From the NCBI GenBank assembly GCA_022496205.1, contig WTXD01000054.1, positions 109,740 through 173,739 of the forward strand: a DNA stretch of 64,000 nucleotides, given 5' to 3'. The notes below the pieces were generated by a model, which was not told the origin of the DNA, did no database searches, and saw nothing but the letters and a program-made list of their open reading frames with translations. Below are positions 35,525-48,600 of this stretch, in pieces; position 1 is the stretch's first letter; every line of letters begins with the position of its first letter. The stretch comes from Gloeopeniophorella convolvens. Its lineage: Eukaryota; Basidiomycota; Agaricomycetes; Russulales. A program made the translations under genes and the position numbers.

Positions 35525-38500
35525 GGTCGTGATCTGCCAGTAGCGAGAGAAGAGTGGCGATGGTTGTAGAAGTGGGAGCACGCAAGCCGTTCGATGATAG
35601 GACTTGGAGACCAAACAGTCCTTTTATGCGTTTGAAACCGTGGAGATATAAGTCATATGATGCGCAGGGCGACTAAGACTGTGTAGTAACAGACAGGCAA
35701 TATCTCGAGCTCCGATGGCGTTTCCACAGGTCAGTTGAGAAATTTCGAAGCGATTCTCATAAATATAATGACTTCACGAAGTTCGTCATGGGTGGGGCTG
35801 AGCGCTGTTGCGCTGAGTATTACTGGTAGAGGTACATTCGGGCAGAGACGAAACGAGAATTCGTCACAGAGTGAAGCCTGCAGTTCACAACGCGAGTTCT
35901 CATGTATCGACACGGACAGGAAATAACAATGAGAACAGTACGATTGGAATGTTGCATCCATTCATCGTTGACAGTTCGGCACCGACGATCGCCCCATAAG
36001 TGCCTAGAGCAATGGGTCCAAAGAAAGATTGGGCCTCCACTGCATCCAAGCACCACTGGAGCGGACACAGAGCAAGTACAAAAATAGCCACGGACTTTCA
36101 TCAGCTCAAGAATTCGAAGCAGCAACGGGCGGTAGAAGCGCATCGAATTCTTCGAGAGGAGTATGTCCATGGAACCCGCTTAGCGTCGAGGTTCGTCCGA
36201 GCTAGGGTGATCCACGATGGTTTTTCTCTGAGTCCGACCCAATGCGTTCGAAAGACTTGTCACCCAAGCAAGGAGGTGAGTTGTCGTCGAAGTGTGCTGC
36301 AGCTCTAAGCAAGAACCTGAGTGTAGATGAGCTGGAAGCGATACAACTTCACACGCGGAGCCCTTGAGTATGGGAGGCCCCACCAGCCCCAGGAGTCGAG
36401 GGTTGCAGCACGAAGATGAAGCGGCGCGCAATTTGGAGAGCCATACTCAATTCTCGTAGTGATGCTGAGGAATATTGAAGCAGGGCCGCGTGGGGGTGAT
36501 GATGGAGCATGGAGTCGCCAGCTTCAAGAGGCGTCGGTGACGCTCGTAAACATGCGCAAGAAACAGAGAGACCGGCCGGGGCCGACTCGGACTCCGAAGC
36601 TTGCACGTTGCCAGGCAACCATGCATTACGTAACTGGAACGCATTCTGGACAAGTCTTGTCAGTGGGGCGCAGCTGGAGGCTTACAGAAAATAACCTCGC
36701 CCTTCTCACTTCAAGACCCTGAAGTCATCTTGGAAACATTGCGTAGTTCACCACCCCACACCCAATCCCCTTGGGGAGTCCTCCTACGCCAAACACTGTA
36801 TGACGCGATCCATGCCATCATTTGTTGTATCATTTATTTCACGGGTATAGCACTGGATAGCACCACAGAACGCCAGTGGCCGGCCGCCGCTGGTGCCACG
36901 CTGTGCCACGGCAGCCACGGCATGCGCCGATCTTCGGATTCGACTCACACTCCCACCACACGGAAGCGGTAACGTGGCACAATACCAATGCACATTTGTG
37001 GGGGGCAAGGTCGACTGAACCAAGAGGTTGCACGGGAGTACTGAATGAGGAGTCGTAGCTCCGAGGGAGTCTCTGGTGGGCTAATCAGTGTAAAACGTAT
37101 AATGTGATTATGGACTGTTGGTGCGGATGTTGAACTTGAGGCAACTTTCCAGTCTAGATGAACTATGACGGCACGGCGAGCCTCCCTCTACTTACCGATA
37201 CCACGCCTGGTGCCTTTGCGCGTAAGCAACGATGCATGCCGAGACCAAGCCGAGACTAGCAGTGCCATTATGATCTGTCCAAAGTCATAGATCGGTGAAA
37301 CTATATTGGCAGGCAGTGGGGGAGGTTATGCTCACCGAACGCACCTCCAATAGCACGTGTGAGATAGCCCGCATCGACCTGGTGATCGCCCGCAACCGTG
37401 ATCGATCCTTCAACCTCAGGCTGTCCGGCGAGAACATGCATTTGTTCTTGGAGTGTATGTGTTTGGTGTGGGTAATCACTGTGGCTCCTAATGCTGCCAC
37501 TATTTCTACCATCGAGAAGGTTCAACGATCCACTTCTGAGCATTGACAAGAATACGATAAGGCAATAAGGAGAGAGAGCCGCAGAGGTAGGGTGTTGTAC
37601 CCGACGTCGGAGACCAGACACCACCCGGCACCTAGCCACTCATACCAGAAAAATGCGCCTCCTAGATAGCGACTCGATGGAGACGATGAGAAACAAAGAC
37701 GACTCGGATTCCAGGGATGCCATTGTTGACGAAGTTGCGGCCTACTACTAAGCGCTAAGCAGGTCAGTGTGCCATTCGGAGTCGCCTCGGTCCCGCGCGC
37801 ATTCCGGATGCGCCGGTTCCGCGCCGGCCCAGGTCGGCTTCCAGGCCTATTCGCTAGATCTCGATCACGATCTCTGCAAGCGACCCAGACCGGCCAGAAG
37901 CAAACTCTGGTGGCAACTCGGATACCGTTCAGGCAAGTTGACCCGCCTCCGGAGCGGGTCCGCGAGCATGGAGATTGCCAGTAGTACTGTAAGTACCAAG
38001 TTCGACCTTCAGAACTCCACGGCTGACGGGCTGACGCTCCACCCGATCAATGCGCAGTACAGCATTTGTCAACAGCTCATACGTTTGGTCACACTGGTAC
38101 AGTGTCTCACTTCAAGTTGGTGTAGCCTTACCAATCGTGAATCATGATTCAAGACACCTAGGTAGTTTCAACTTTCGACTTCTGCACCTCGTACGTCGCC
38201 ATCGTCACCGCAAAGGTCGGGATTTAATCCCACTAGCCATGGTGGGTACTTGCGTACAAACACCCCGGGGAAGGGAAGTCCTCTGATGTATCTGGCTGTG
38301 ATTCGCTTCTGAACCCAGTGCGTTATTCGGCGAGCGTGCGCAGCTTCAATTGCTTGTAGCCAATGCCACTCTAACGCCGTGGCAGCACTCTGGTTGTCAC
38401 GCTTCGGCGTCTTCATAGGAACACTGCCAGAGTAAGTGTTTGGATATTCCTGCAGTTCATCAGCCCACCCTGCGGGCTAGTGCCCAGGAGTGCTCCTTGA

Positions 38501-38967
38501 GGGTAAGCATGATCGAGCACCATACAGATGGGGCGAGCAGTCGGCGGTGGCACTCATGAGCCACCACTGTACTCATCGGCGATTAAAGCGTTCGCTAGCC
38601 GAGCGTCAATTATCGGACTAGGCATGGTCTAAATTTTGGCGCAGGTTGTTCCCTTCTTCCATAATCACGAAAATAGCTCTCTAAAATGACGCGTCTCCTC
38701 TCTTTCACGCCCCCACGACCTCGCACGTTCTGAGACGATTACCAATGGAACAGGCCCTCTCCTCGATGATAACGAGTCGTCACGATCCAAGCAGTTTGTA
38801 TACCTGGACCAGCACAAGCTGCGATTTGAATGCCGCGGGATGGACAGGTCAGGTCGAGCATGCCCTGAATAATCCTGGTATGTGGTACAGAAGGCACCGG
38901 TCATGGTGCGGTTTGCTCAATCACACATGCAGACGCTATCGTAATTCGGGACGGACCATCCATCCCC
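35525..38967. other. Long stretch without a supported gene
   Basis: Only short frames. One short minus-strand stretch near 36000 (AQSFFGPIALGTYGAIVGAE) looks protein-like but cannot be extended. No repeats of note. Confidence 0.4.
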
Positions 38968-39899
38968 ATGCCTCACAACCCAAATTCTGGCCACAAAAAC
39001 GAGCTCAGGCTCCCGCCTCCAACACCCGTTGAGGACGGGCCACGTCCTTCCCGCTCCAATCCCACTCTACGGTCTCACCTTATGGGATTACTTGGAACAA
39101 GCGCGCGTAGCCTATCGTCCCTGGACTCCCTACGCACAGTTCCCGGTTGGCGGGGCAGTGTTACCCCAAACGAGGGGATGCCGTTTCCAAGGACTTTGAA
39201 GCCCGACAGTGAAAGCGCCAAGAATCCACCATCATGTTCTTCACACTGCACGGCCTTGGTATCGCCGTCCCGGCACTCCTCTTCGATTAATTTACGGAAC
39301 CGGTCATCTCGTCCCATCAACAGCATAAACTCACCAGAAGTCATACGACTGGTCGGGGTTCCATGTCGAAATCCGTCGTCACCGAGGTCAAGCACACACT
39401 GCCATCGACATCGAGTTGCTACGATGGAACGAGCAGGAGCTCTGACAGTTCACTCAGTAGCCGTCAGACCTTCGTGGGCGATTATATCCCATTCCCATCT
39501 CCCTCGGAGGAATCATACCCATCTCCTTACTCTGCCGACGCACTGGCCATATTCCAGGCACCGAGCGGGGTCAGGGATCATACCTGGGCCCGCTTCCTCG
39601 ATGATCGCGAGACGCTCGAGAATGGTAGTTTCGAGGGTCGAACTCATTCAACATTTACGGAAACCAGCAGGGAAAATGCGTATGTGGCCTCCATGCGACC
39701 TTCGACCAGACGCGGTGGATTCATCAGTCGCATGAGACGACATCTCGAGATTATCACAGGTAATATCTTACCCATGCGACGCAACGTTCCCGTTGCACCG
39801 GGCAAGAGGCGGGGCCGATGTCCCCATCCCGAACCCACCGACGACGATTGCATAGAGTTCGGGATCCCATGTCTTGCATATATATCGTGTTTCCGGTAA
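38968..39899 (+). CDS. Possible Ser-rich protein with basic motif (uncertain model)
   Basis: Two overlapping frames look like consecutive exons. The first begins MPHNPNSGHKNELRLPPP and runs to about 39355. The second runs from about 39390 to the stop at 39899, with DSSLSSRQTFVGDYIPFP, DHTWARFLDDRETLENGSF, STRRGGFISRMRRHLE and an end CIEFGIPCLAYISCFR. The connecting intron is not resolved. The GGFISRMRRH word loosely resembles the GSIFTMRRHARE motif of the family at 46-54 kb. Confidence 0.35.
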
Positions 39900-41574
39900 C
39901 ATTGCTACACATTGTCGTCTTGAAGACACCTTGCACGCGCACGGCTGAACGCCCCGACCACAATGTGACCCCAGCGATTGAAGTCAGGGCATTTATGTAT
40001 CATAGCGGTGGCCCTGAGCCGAACGTTAGTAAGTAGCATTTCGGGACGCCCGTTCAGCCTTGTCTAGGCTTAGCAGAGGTTCGCCTATTCGACATATTCG
40101 ACACGGTCGCTGAGAATGCTACCTCGATCAGCTTCTTCCTGGGTTCATCGATCACCCGGGAGCTATCTCCATCGGAGCCTGCAAGCCGCGAGCCTTGGGC
40201 TTTGAGTGAGTTTGAGTAGGACTGCGACAGGTTCAAGAACAACCTGGAAAGAACTGGTTTGTCAGCACACGAAAGACCGATGGAAGAATGAAGACGCGAT
40301 CCAGGCTGTCTCCCTGGGCCCTGGCAGTAGCCGGCCCATCGATGATTTGCGAGCGTCGAGGTGCCTCCAGACTCACTTTTCAATTCGTAGCGCCAATGCC
40401 AGTAAAGTTCGTAACTTCGCGAGCCAATGTGGGAAGACGGATCGGCGTATCGGCCTCGAGTTACTTGTTTGACGCAGTCGCCAAACTTCCCGACATGTAA
40501 CTGCAAGGGCAACCGCGTCAATCCCTTCTCGTTTGCGTTTGTTCTCGTCCGAAGGCACTCGACTCGTGGACCCACAACTCACTCCCGGCGATCGCTCACC
40601 AGGGGGACCCACGTCATTCCGAGCTAATTAGCGTTCACGGAACTCCCTGGCGGTGCGCGGGTGGCGGCTCGGGGCCAGAACTGTGGCACCAAAAAGTCAC
40701 GCGGAGTGAACGTTGGACGTTCTCCTGCTGCTTTCCTCGGACAAGGGTTTTGCCGGGTGGAAGTCGGGAGAACGCCATACAGTACGCGTGCACAATGGCT
40801 TCAGTGAGCAAGATATACAGCTAGGCATGATGCATGAAGGTGGAACATGGACGTCTTCTAACATGGTGCAGCGGCGGTCGCCGTCGATCTGGACACGTGA
40901 TCAGAATACTTCCCGTCTTGTGCGGAAGTTGCCGTGCCTTTCGAATGAAACAGCGCCGTGCTCACTTCTTCCTATCCCAACATCTCCTCTGCCAGTAGCT
41001 TCGGATGGCCCAGCACATTTCAGGGTAATTATCTCCTTGAAGGGTGCACAAGATTGGACCATTTGATATCACAGGTTAGTCATGCATTGATACGCCCCCC
41101 TCCCCCAAAAGGCTTCGAGCGCCAACATAGCATGAAGCGTCACAGCGAAAGCTTTACGCCTGTGCTGAACCACATTCCGCTCGCTTATGGATGGGGCTGT
41201 ACAAGGTCATTGCCTCAAGGCGTAAGAAAAACTACTCGCAAGCTCTGGTACTCCCCGCTGTCACCCACATCTAGAAGCAAACTCCGAGCATCTGCGTTTT
41301 ATGGTGTTGTTGGCGCCTAACTCGATCACTGGGGCTGTAACCTGTTGCTTGACTCATGACTGTTTCAGCACGCAGATCGACGCCTTTGGGCCCTTTCCAT
41401 GTGCTTTCAGCTCGGAGTACTTAAGCGATCTTCAGTTTTCTTTCAAGACCAACTCCCTAAGCCCATTTCAACGGTACAACTCTCCTTACCTTTCAGCTAC
41501 CCTCTGGGTACATCTCCAGCCACTTGACATTCTCTACGTTACCACTTTCTCTTTTCTCCCCCCCGCAACCCACT
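39900..41574. other. No gene seen; promoter of Rab18-like copy 2 at its end
   Basis: No supported coding sequence. The pyrimidine-rich stretch CTCTTTTCTCCCCCCCGC just before 41575 fits a fungal core promoter. Confidence 0.4.
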
Positions 41575-42396
41575 ATGCCAACTCGCCCCTTCTTGAAACA
41601 GCCCGAAACGCACCATGTAAAGCTGCTTATTCTTGGTATCGCGTCCGTAGGCAAGAGCAGCTTATTGCTTCGCTTCACGGATCAACAATGGTTGCCTGAG
41701 AGTGAAGCACGACCAACAATCGGCGTTGATAATTGGGTGAGTACTGAATGACCCTGTCCCTGTTCCTGGCTTAGACTCATTCGAGGCCCCCACAGAGCCA
41801 CAAGCTGGATGTGAAAGGGAAGCATGTGAATTTAAGCATCTGGGTGCGTGTGGCTTCGGTCGGTGATGGTCCTCTCATGCTAACTTACGTATAATAGGAC
41901 ACTGCCGGAGAAGAACGCTTCCGCGCGATCACTTCGTCCTACTATCGTGGCACACAAGCAGTCATCCTAGGTTTGTGACATTTGATACGTTCAGGATTGG
42001 GATTGGAGCTGATGTACGCAAATACATCCAGTCTACGACGTCTCGAATCGAGAATCGTTTGACGCGATCGGGTGGTGGTTCGCCGAACGCAGCAAATGCG
42101 CCCCAGAGTCCGCGATAAAGATTATTGTTGGGAACAAGGCGGATAAGGTAGTCCCTCGTCCACTCGCTTCGCTGCTCACGAGTATTGACGTACTGCAGAG
42201 ATACGCACGACAAGTTTCGACAGAGGAGGCTGCCGCATATGCGGCTCGCATGGGATGTCTGTTTGTGGAGGCATCAGCAAAAACAGCTGTCGGTGTGCGA
42301 GAAATCTTCCGCGACGTCGTCGAGCGCATTGTGGAGTCACCTTCATATCAACCCACTTCTATGTCCGCATTCTTTGTTCCCACCCGCGCCGCATGA
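41575..42396 (+). CDS. Rab18-like small GTPase, copy 2, atypical switch II
   Basis: Five exons (41575-41736, 41796-41843, 41898-41970, 42032-42147, 42199-42396) give 198 residues. G1 is GIASVGKS, switch I PTIGVDNW, G3 DTAGEERF, G4 NKAD and G5 EASAKT. It is Rab18-like in length and order. As in copy 1, the catalytic Gln after DTAG is Glu. The C-terminus ends FFVPTRAA with no cysteine, so the usual geranylgeranyl anchor is absent unless a last exon was missed. Copies 1 and 2 also share an unusual GTTTGT donor after exon 3. Tandem with copy 3 on the same strand. Confidence 0.85.
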
Positions 42397-44706
42397 TATC
42401 CGAGGCGCATTGATCCATCCGGCATGGTCTGCATTCCTTCATTTTTCGCCTCTCTTTGTTTATTACTGTACGCATTACACGAACTCCCCTCGCGCATACT
42501 TACATACCTTAGACACCAACTAGTAGCAATAGTACTTACTTACATGACCGTAATACACCCGCGCAGGATTGTGCGCGATGTTGAATTGTAGCCAAGGAAG
42601 CACAGATAGTAGGACCTTGAGCTGGGAGCGGGCTCGGCCTGGCTCGGCAGGCCGTCTTTACTGGTAAGTAAGTAGTCGAGAGTCAGCAGTTGGTCATGGT
42701 CCAGCGCCACGCCACCACGAGTCGAGTCTGACGTAATAGCCACGTGGAGTTCTGAAATTGCAGTGACCGCTGACCGCTGAGCAATCAGTGTTACCCCGCT
42801 CGGCCGCCGCCATCATAGCCTCCACCGCTCCGTGAATCGAACCCAGAGTACGACAATATAATACCGTCAAAGGCCCCGAAAATGTAGTTCATGGCTTGTA
42901 TGGCCAAGAATCCTCAACGCAGTCGAGGCCAGAGAATATCATCCGAGTGAGCTGCCGCTTGATTTCCATTGCTCACCAAACTCAGATTCATTCGGCCCTG
43001 GAGCCTCTTCAACCCATCGCTAGGTAATCTTCCGGAGACATTCCTGTCGGCTGCGTTTTGGCGGTGAAGTCAAGTGCGAGCTAGGGTTGTGTCACAGAAG
43101 GGCACAAGGAATCAGTACATCTTGTACGTGTTCTTGACTGCCAGTAGTCCCTCCATGAAAGCTCGCCTGAGCCCCACGTCCACGCTGTGGTATTACCGGG
43201 GGCGGGGCCCATCGATCTTCGAGACTCATCTTGAAACGACAGCTGGATACTCGTATGACGTCCTTAGGTACTTCAGCTGAGGACCTCACTGACCTTCGCC
43301 TCCTGTTCGAACCATCTGCTGGCAGCACGTACCCTCTGGCAATTAAACATCGGCCGGCCCTGCGAGGGGATCACAAGGCTCTGCTCTTGGAACTACTTGT
43401 TTCGAGGGGCTTCGTTGATGTGATGTAAGCGCCTCCAGTGCCGTCCCGTAAAGGGCAACCATGGGCGGGTTGCCACATCATCGCCGACTCCATCGCTCTC
43501 CTCTGTGCAGCGTGAGCACGGGGAAGCACGAGGTCCGCTTCTTCAATTATTCGAGTTTCTATGCTGTACTTCCGCCCGGTGGGATTTGCATGCCTTTTTA
43601 GCCGTTCACGTCGAAGCATCACACAGCCAGGTGGCGCACTGCCGGACCTGACTCACGTTCCCTGCTCACTTTGAACTTGCCTGCAGAACTCTGGCGCAGT
43701 TCTGGCCTAGTACAGACCGTGTGTCCGTAATCTTGGTCATAAGACGAGCTCGCCGCATCAGTTGTGTCGTACACCTAGCCGTCCATCCCAAGTCAATCAT
43801 TGGACTGCATGTAGAAAGGGCACGATCATTCAAACGCTCGTGATTTCTGGTCTGGGGATCTGGAACGGAAGCTCGGCGTGATTAAACGACCACACATCCT
43901 AACCAGTTACGTCGGCACTGACGCTTTCTGCTTGCCTTCGCTCCAGGCGTACTCCAATGGATCGTCGAGCATCGTTCGTCTACCCCACAAAGTAAAAACG
44001 TGCTACGTGTATGCTTTACGGAAGATGTTTCATCACCTGACGTCCTTCTTGTGAAGGCACCTACAGCTACGAGCTCAAACTTCCCTCACCAGAAGTTGGC
44101 GTCTGCTTCTTTTGGCTATTATTGTGGAAGGCGGCATGTTTCGTTCCACTTTGTCAGACGGTCGAGGCTTATTGATCGTTCCCTGATGTTTTCAGCGCTA
44201 CTTCAAACGCATCTCCATATGGCGCAGCGTATCAAGAGGATTCTGTACATGCCGCCGCCTGCGGCAAGCAGACCAACATGCCGCAATTCGAAACCCCTGG
44301 ACGCTCGAGAACCTCCACCTGCACCTTTTTGTGGGTCTTCCGGTCGTTGGTTCGTCCCTCGCTGCAAAGTCCGACACGATCTGTACCGAGAGTGGGCATG
44401 TTCACCAGACAAAGTCAGGCTTCTGTGGGTCCATGGCATCTGCCGTGACGCAATAGGCGCCGAGGCCGCATCCACGTCCATATTGGGACATCCCACTCCG
44501 CTTGTAACATGAGCGAGTGCTAGCTACTGCTGTGTTTCATCTTGTGCTGGTGCCGCCGATTCGGGAATAATTTGGCGCGAACGCCAGCGTCTCAGTCGTC
44601 TCATGCCGGCAGTGCTCTGTGTATATAGGACGCGTGCATACTTCATGAATCTTCGGAAGCCTGCCTCCCTGTACTCGTCCAGCACCCTCTCCATACGCCC
44701 TTCGTC
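42397..44706. other. Intergenic between two Rab18-like genes
   Basis: Apart from a weak NACHT-like remnant at 44000-44512, no supported gene. Short frames only. Confidence 0.4.
44000..44512 (+). pseudogene. Possible remnant of a NACHT-type NTPase
   Basis: A 170-codon frame contains YREWACSPDKVRLLWVHGI, which resembles the segment just before the P-loop in basidiomycete NACHT proteins (W..SPD..R.LWLHG.AG.GKS). The P-loop itself is not readable after it. If correct, this is a short decayed piece; chance similarity cannot be excluded. Confidence 0.25.
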
Positions 44707-45534
44707 ATGCCCGCACGCACTTACACGCTACCTCTCGAGCCCGTTAACGTGAAGTTGTTGGTCCTAGGACTGGCATCTGTTGGGAAGAGCAGCTTGTTGC
44801 TTCGCTTCACGGATCAGCAATGGCTTCCCGAGGACGAGGCGAGCCCGACGATCGGTGTGGACACTTGGGTGAGTACGGAAGTATTTTATACATACATTGA
44901 ACTCACGAGCGACACAGGTGCATAAGATGGATGCAAAGGGAAAGCGAGTAACGCTCAACATCTGGGTACGCAAACAAGTCCTTATGCTTCTTAGATGACA
45001 TACTGACTGCAAATTGCTGCTCAGGACACCGCTGGGGACGAACGTCTTCGCGCCATCACTTCATCCTACTATCGTGGCACCCAAGGGATCATCCTTGGTA
45101 CGCGCTCTCGGGTCTCAGACACCGGACCAAACTAACATCACCCCTCCGTCAAGTGTATGACGTCACGACCCGCGCAACGTTCGAAGCGATTTCATGGTGG
45201 TTTGCAGAGAAGAGCAGGTTCGCTCCAGAATCAGCCGTGAAGATGATCGTGGGCAACAAGTCAGACAAGGTAATCCGCGTGTTGAAAGAGGGATTGCAGT
45301 CATGTTGACCACCTGTAGTGCCACTTACGTCAGGTATCGACTGAGGAGGCCGCTGCCTACGCCGCCAAGATGGGTTGCTTATTCGTTGAATCGTCTGCCA
45401 AGACTGCAGCTGGAGTGCGCGAGACGTTCCGCGATGTAGTCGAGCGGATTCTGGACAAACCCGGAAGCTGTAGCACACCGAAGCAGGTATCCAAGGTTCC
45501 CAGGGACTTCGCTCACACGCTTAAGCAGGCCTAG
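44707..45534 (+). CDS. Rab18-like small GTPase, copy 3, atypical switch II
   Basis: Five exons (44707-44868, 44918-44965, 45025-45097, 45154-45269, 45319-45534) give 204 residues. G1 is GLASVGKS, switch [11 protein letters not shown]3 DTAGDERL, G4 NKSD and G5 ESSAKT. The catalytic Gln is Asp here. The C-terminus ends HTLKQA without a prenylation cysteine. Exons 1-4 have the same lengths as copy 2 (162, 48, 73, 116 nt), showing that the copies arose by DNA-level duplication with introns kept. Expected site of action from the family is ER or lipid-droplet membranes, but loss of the anchor puts this in doubt. Confidence 0.85.
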
Positions 45535-46348
45535 GCGTATTGTTCATAGACTGAGGGCATTCATGCATTCACGACACATACCCCGCAAATGTTTACACTG
45601 CATATATTACGATGGCTTAATGTATGTATAATACTGTACTGTAATTCGATGTAATTTTGCCACCTCCCTTCGCCTTTGGGGCTTGAAGTTGCTTGATGAT
45701 CGACGATCTGACGTAGTCTCAGGTCTCAGTACTTTCGTATATCTGGGGTCTCGTGCCTGGCAGTGTCAGTCCAAATAACCGCTCCTCGAACGAGCCGACA
45801 GGCAGGCTCACTCGATCCCCGCTCGGTGCCTCCCGGTCGATGCGACTCGGACAAGCTCGGACATCGATCAATGGTTTGCCGCTTTGCGCGTTTTTCCACC
45901 TCGCGTCTCCAGTGAGGCCACGCTGCCGATTGGTGCCCTTATCTGCCTCAGCAACACACCACTGGCACGCCTCAGCCGTACTTGTCTATACTTTTCCTTT
46001 TTCCGGTTGCAAGTGCAGATAGCTGGCTAATTCATGCAGTGCTTTTTGGATACGGCTTTTGCTGTTGACCCACAAACTTCAACGGCCACTACTCCCACCA
46101 GCCAGGCTAAACATTTCGACCCACGACGACCTGATGCCAACGCGGCAATCGCATCTACCTGCACAACTCGCCCCATCTGTTCCTTGTCGTGAGTTTCACC
46201 TGAGTAACTAAAGACCTGGCGTACTGACGGCAAATTTAATCGGCTGCCAAGTGGTCCATTCGTGTCGTGAATTCCTCCCTCTGCTGAACAGCCGACTTTA
46301 GCTGGTTTTGGCCGCAGATCACTCGAATCCTGCGCTCTCTCATTCTTC
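45535..46348. other. Intergenic
   Basis: 3' region of Rab18-like copy 3 and 5' region of the first dsRBD-family gene. No supported gene. Confidence 0.45.
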
Positions 46349-47594
46349 ATGTTGTTGTCTCGATTGGAAAGGACACGTGGTGAATCGATCACCAGAACTG
46401 GGAGCTCTAACCCGTTGGCTACCTCGCCAATCCCTGCTTCCACTCCAATTCAGGAGAGTGATATCGTCTATGACGAAGAGTACATTAGCAAAGTTGTTCA
46501 GAAGCGGCCTTTGAAGCAAAGTTGGAGGTCAAATCCGAAGTCTCCTCTTTCAAATTATCAGAAACGGACAGGGTCCGGCCGGCCTGTCTACCGCTCCAAG
46601 ACTGTGAACGCGCGGGGTCAAAGGAATTGGGGGTGCGCATGGGCCCTCTTTCGTCTTGTGGATGATTTGTTGACCATCATAAGCAGAGCAACGATCGACT
46701 TGCATCTGGAGGGCGACCAGACCATCACGGGCACAGGCGATGCCACCAAGAAAGCTACCTCTGAACAGCTCGCTGCCCTGTCCGCATTGCACCAGCTAAA
46801 TTCGCTAGGCGTGGTGCGTCACAGTATCGAAATATCCGCCCATATATCTCATTTGCTGTCAACAGTTTGACGTCAGAAAGCGCAGCAAGTCGTCGGCACA
46901 ATTCGCCTCACGGCAGCATGACAAGTCCGCCGAAGTTACCCCTGCCTGTCGCACTTCAGCCAACCCCGACGATAAAGCAGTCTCGGGTCCAGCTGAACAA
47001 GATGATACTACTCCAACGAACCTCCGGTCGAGCACACCCGTCCAGCCCCCCGTCGAGAGCTTGCTCAGGTCGACCCCATCATTAGTCTCAGTTGGCTCAT
47101 CACATTCGGGCCAGTACGCGCACAGTCAGTTCGAATCCCCTTCCCTAGACGACTCTAGCGCTAGTTCGAGCTGGACAACCGTACGCACCGTTGCCAGTCG
47201 GCGGAGCAGTGTCAGCAGGGGCTCGATCTTCACCATGCGGCGACACGCTCGCGAACAAGCCATGGTGCGCCAACAACATACGCAAGCTGTCGAAGAGTAC
47301 CTCCGATGGGCCCCTGACGATGTATCGCATCTGCCCGTGCCCATACCTAGGCCAGCTCGGTCTCCTCCACCCCTGCTAGTCGAGGGTCAACCAAAGCGCA
47401 AATCAAGCTTTTTACCTAACCTTTTCTGCTGCTACCTGCCCATTTTCGGCGGACCTGCTGCAGTCAAGGTCGACAGAGCTGTACAGGTTGGTACCGACGT
47501 ATGCGTTGTATGGGGAGAAGCGGAGCCCGTTTCGGATGTCGTTTGGGCCGGCAATGTCACTTCTATGTTCTCTTCAAGCCCGGACAGGATGTAG
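46349..47594 (+). CDS. dsRNA-binding-like domain protein with basic/Ser motif and CC motif, paralogue A
   Basis: Three exons (46349-46632, 46687-46813, 46866-47594) give 379 residues. The dsRBD-like fold spans about residues 66-136, split by intron 1: PLSNYQKRTGSGRPVYRSKT, then ATIDLHLEGDQTITGTGDAT and KKATSEQLAALSALHQLNSL. This follows the alpha-beta-beta-beta-alpha order with the G-x-G and KK..A of dsRNA-binding domains. A disordered Ser/Thr linker leads to TVRTVASRRSSVSRGSIFTM and RRHARE (about 239-265). Near the end is SFLPNLFCCYLPIF. Unlike B and C it has only one dsRBD. Introns match B and C in position and phase. Family unknown to me; RNA binding is inferred from the fold. Confidence 0.72.
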
Positions 47595-47950
47595 CATCTT
47601 GCGAGTAGGATCAGAGCCTGATTGTCACGCGTAAGTGAGTGATTGTAAAGTACATCCCATTCCATGATCCAGGTAGTTTCCAGTTTTCGGGCAACCTCCT
47701 TTCTACCCCCAGACGTGTCCATATATGTACCCCAGATACAACTATTACCATCTACTCACATTATGGTTCCATTGTGACACCGTCCCGGTACCGCGCATCC
47801 CGAAGTTGGTGACGAAGCCCAGGGTCTGCTGAGTAACTGCAGTGCCAAGAGCGCGCAGGCCGAGCTTTGGAGCCGGAGCCCTCATGGCAATGCGGCGTGT
47901 GGCACCGGGCACTGTTTGCCACTGTTTGTGCAGTGTACTGGGTCAAACAA
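47595..47950. other. Intergenic between paralogue A and the MULE-like element
   Basis: No gene seen. Confidence 0.5.
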
Positions 47951-47996
47951 GGACTAAATCAGGCTCCTAACCAGCCGGCCTTGGGAGTGTCGCTAT
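47951..47996 (+). repeat. Left target duplication (9 bp) and left TIR (37 bp)
   Basis: 47951-47959 is GGACTAAAT; 47960-47996 is the left TIR, an exact reverse complement of the right one. Confidence 0.9.
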
Positions 47997-48149
47997 GAAT
48001 CACAGTTCCAGGCTTCAATGAGATTGACACGACATGCCTAATTGAGAATTAATCCCACGAAATGTTTTACAATGCGAGACATATGGCAATCTAATCATTA
48101 TATTGACATCGCTATCTAATCTATTACAAAAGAACGGCTTGATCCGAGA

Positions 48150-48600
48150 TTGAAACACCGATGAACTTTAAGTTGCGCAACACTCCCAAGGACCGCGCGG
48201 AACGCCAGCGCGTTGGGGCGGGCCCCCGCGTGCCCGCGTGCGTTGAGCATCTGCTTCACGAAGCGGAACGTCTTGCGCACGTATGCCTTCTCAGTGAAGA
48301 GGTCGAGGGTCGAGGGTGCGCTCGGGCTCGGCGGGCGCGGGCAGCGTGCAGGCGCAGATCATCTGCGTGTAGAGATGCGGGTCCGGATGCGAGACGTAGC
48401 GCATGTGCGCGAAGAGGTCCCAGGCGCACGTGGCGGCGGGGGAGGAGCGCGTGCGGAAAAGCGTGGCGATGAGGCGCGAATAGGTCGCCATGGGGGCGGG
48501 CTTGGGTACGATACCACCATGATAGGGAACAATGGCCGTGACGCCGTGCGACGTGACATCGGCGACGTCCACGGGAATGCTGTCGGCAGCGGGCACATGA
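48150..48600 (-). pseudogene. Captured PPR-protein gene fragment
   Basis: Minus-strand reading inside the MULE-like element gives pentatricopeptide-like helices: MATYSRLIATLFRTR, TCAWDLFAHMRYVSHPDPHL and YTQMICACTLPAPAEPERTL. A CTCGACC duplication shifts the frame, then LDLFTEKAYVRKTFRFVKQM and GARPNALAFRAVLGSVAQL follow. The A-x-Y-x-x-L-I and P-x-x-x-x-Y spacing is typical of PPR repeats in mitochondrial RNA-processing proteins. It has no start, a frameshift and no C-terminus, so it is a fragment rather than a gene. Confidence 0.6.

Noticed and set aside
42825..42860. tRNA-like T-loop word (GGGTTCGATTC, minus strand)
   Set aside because: No matching acceptor stem, D-arm or anticodon arm around it.
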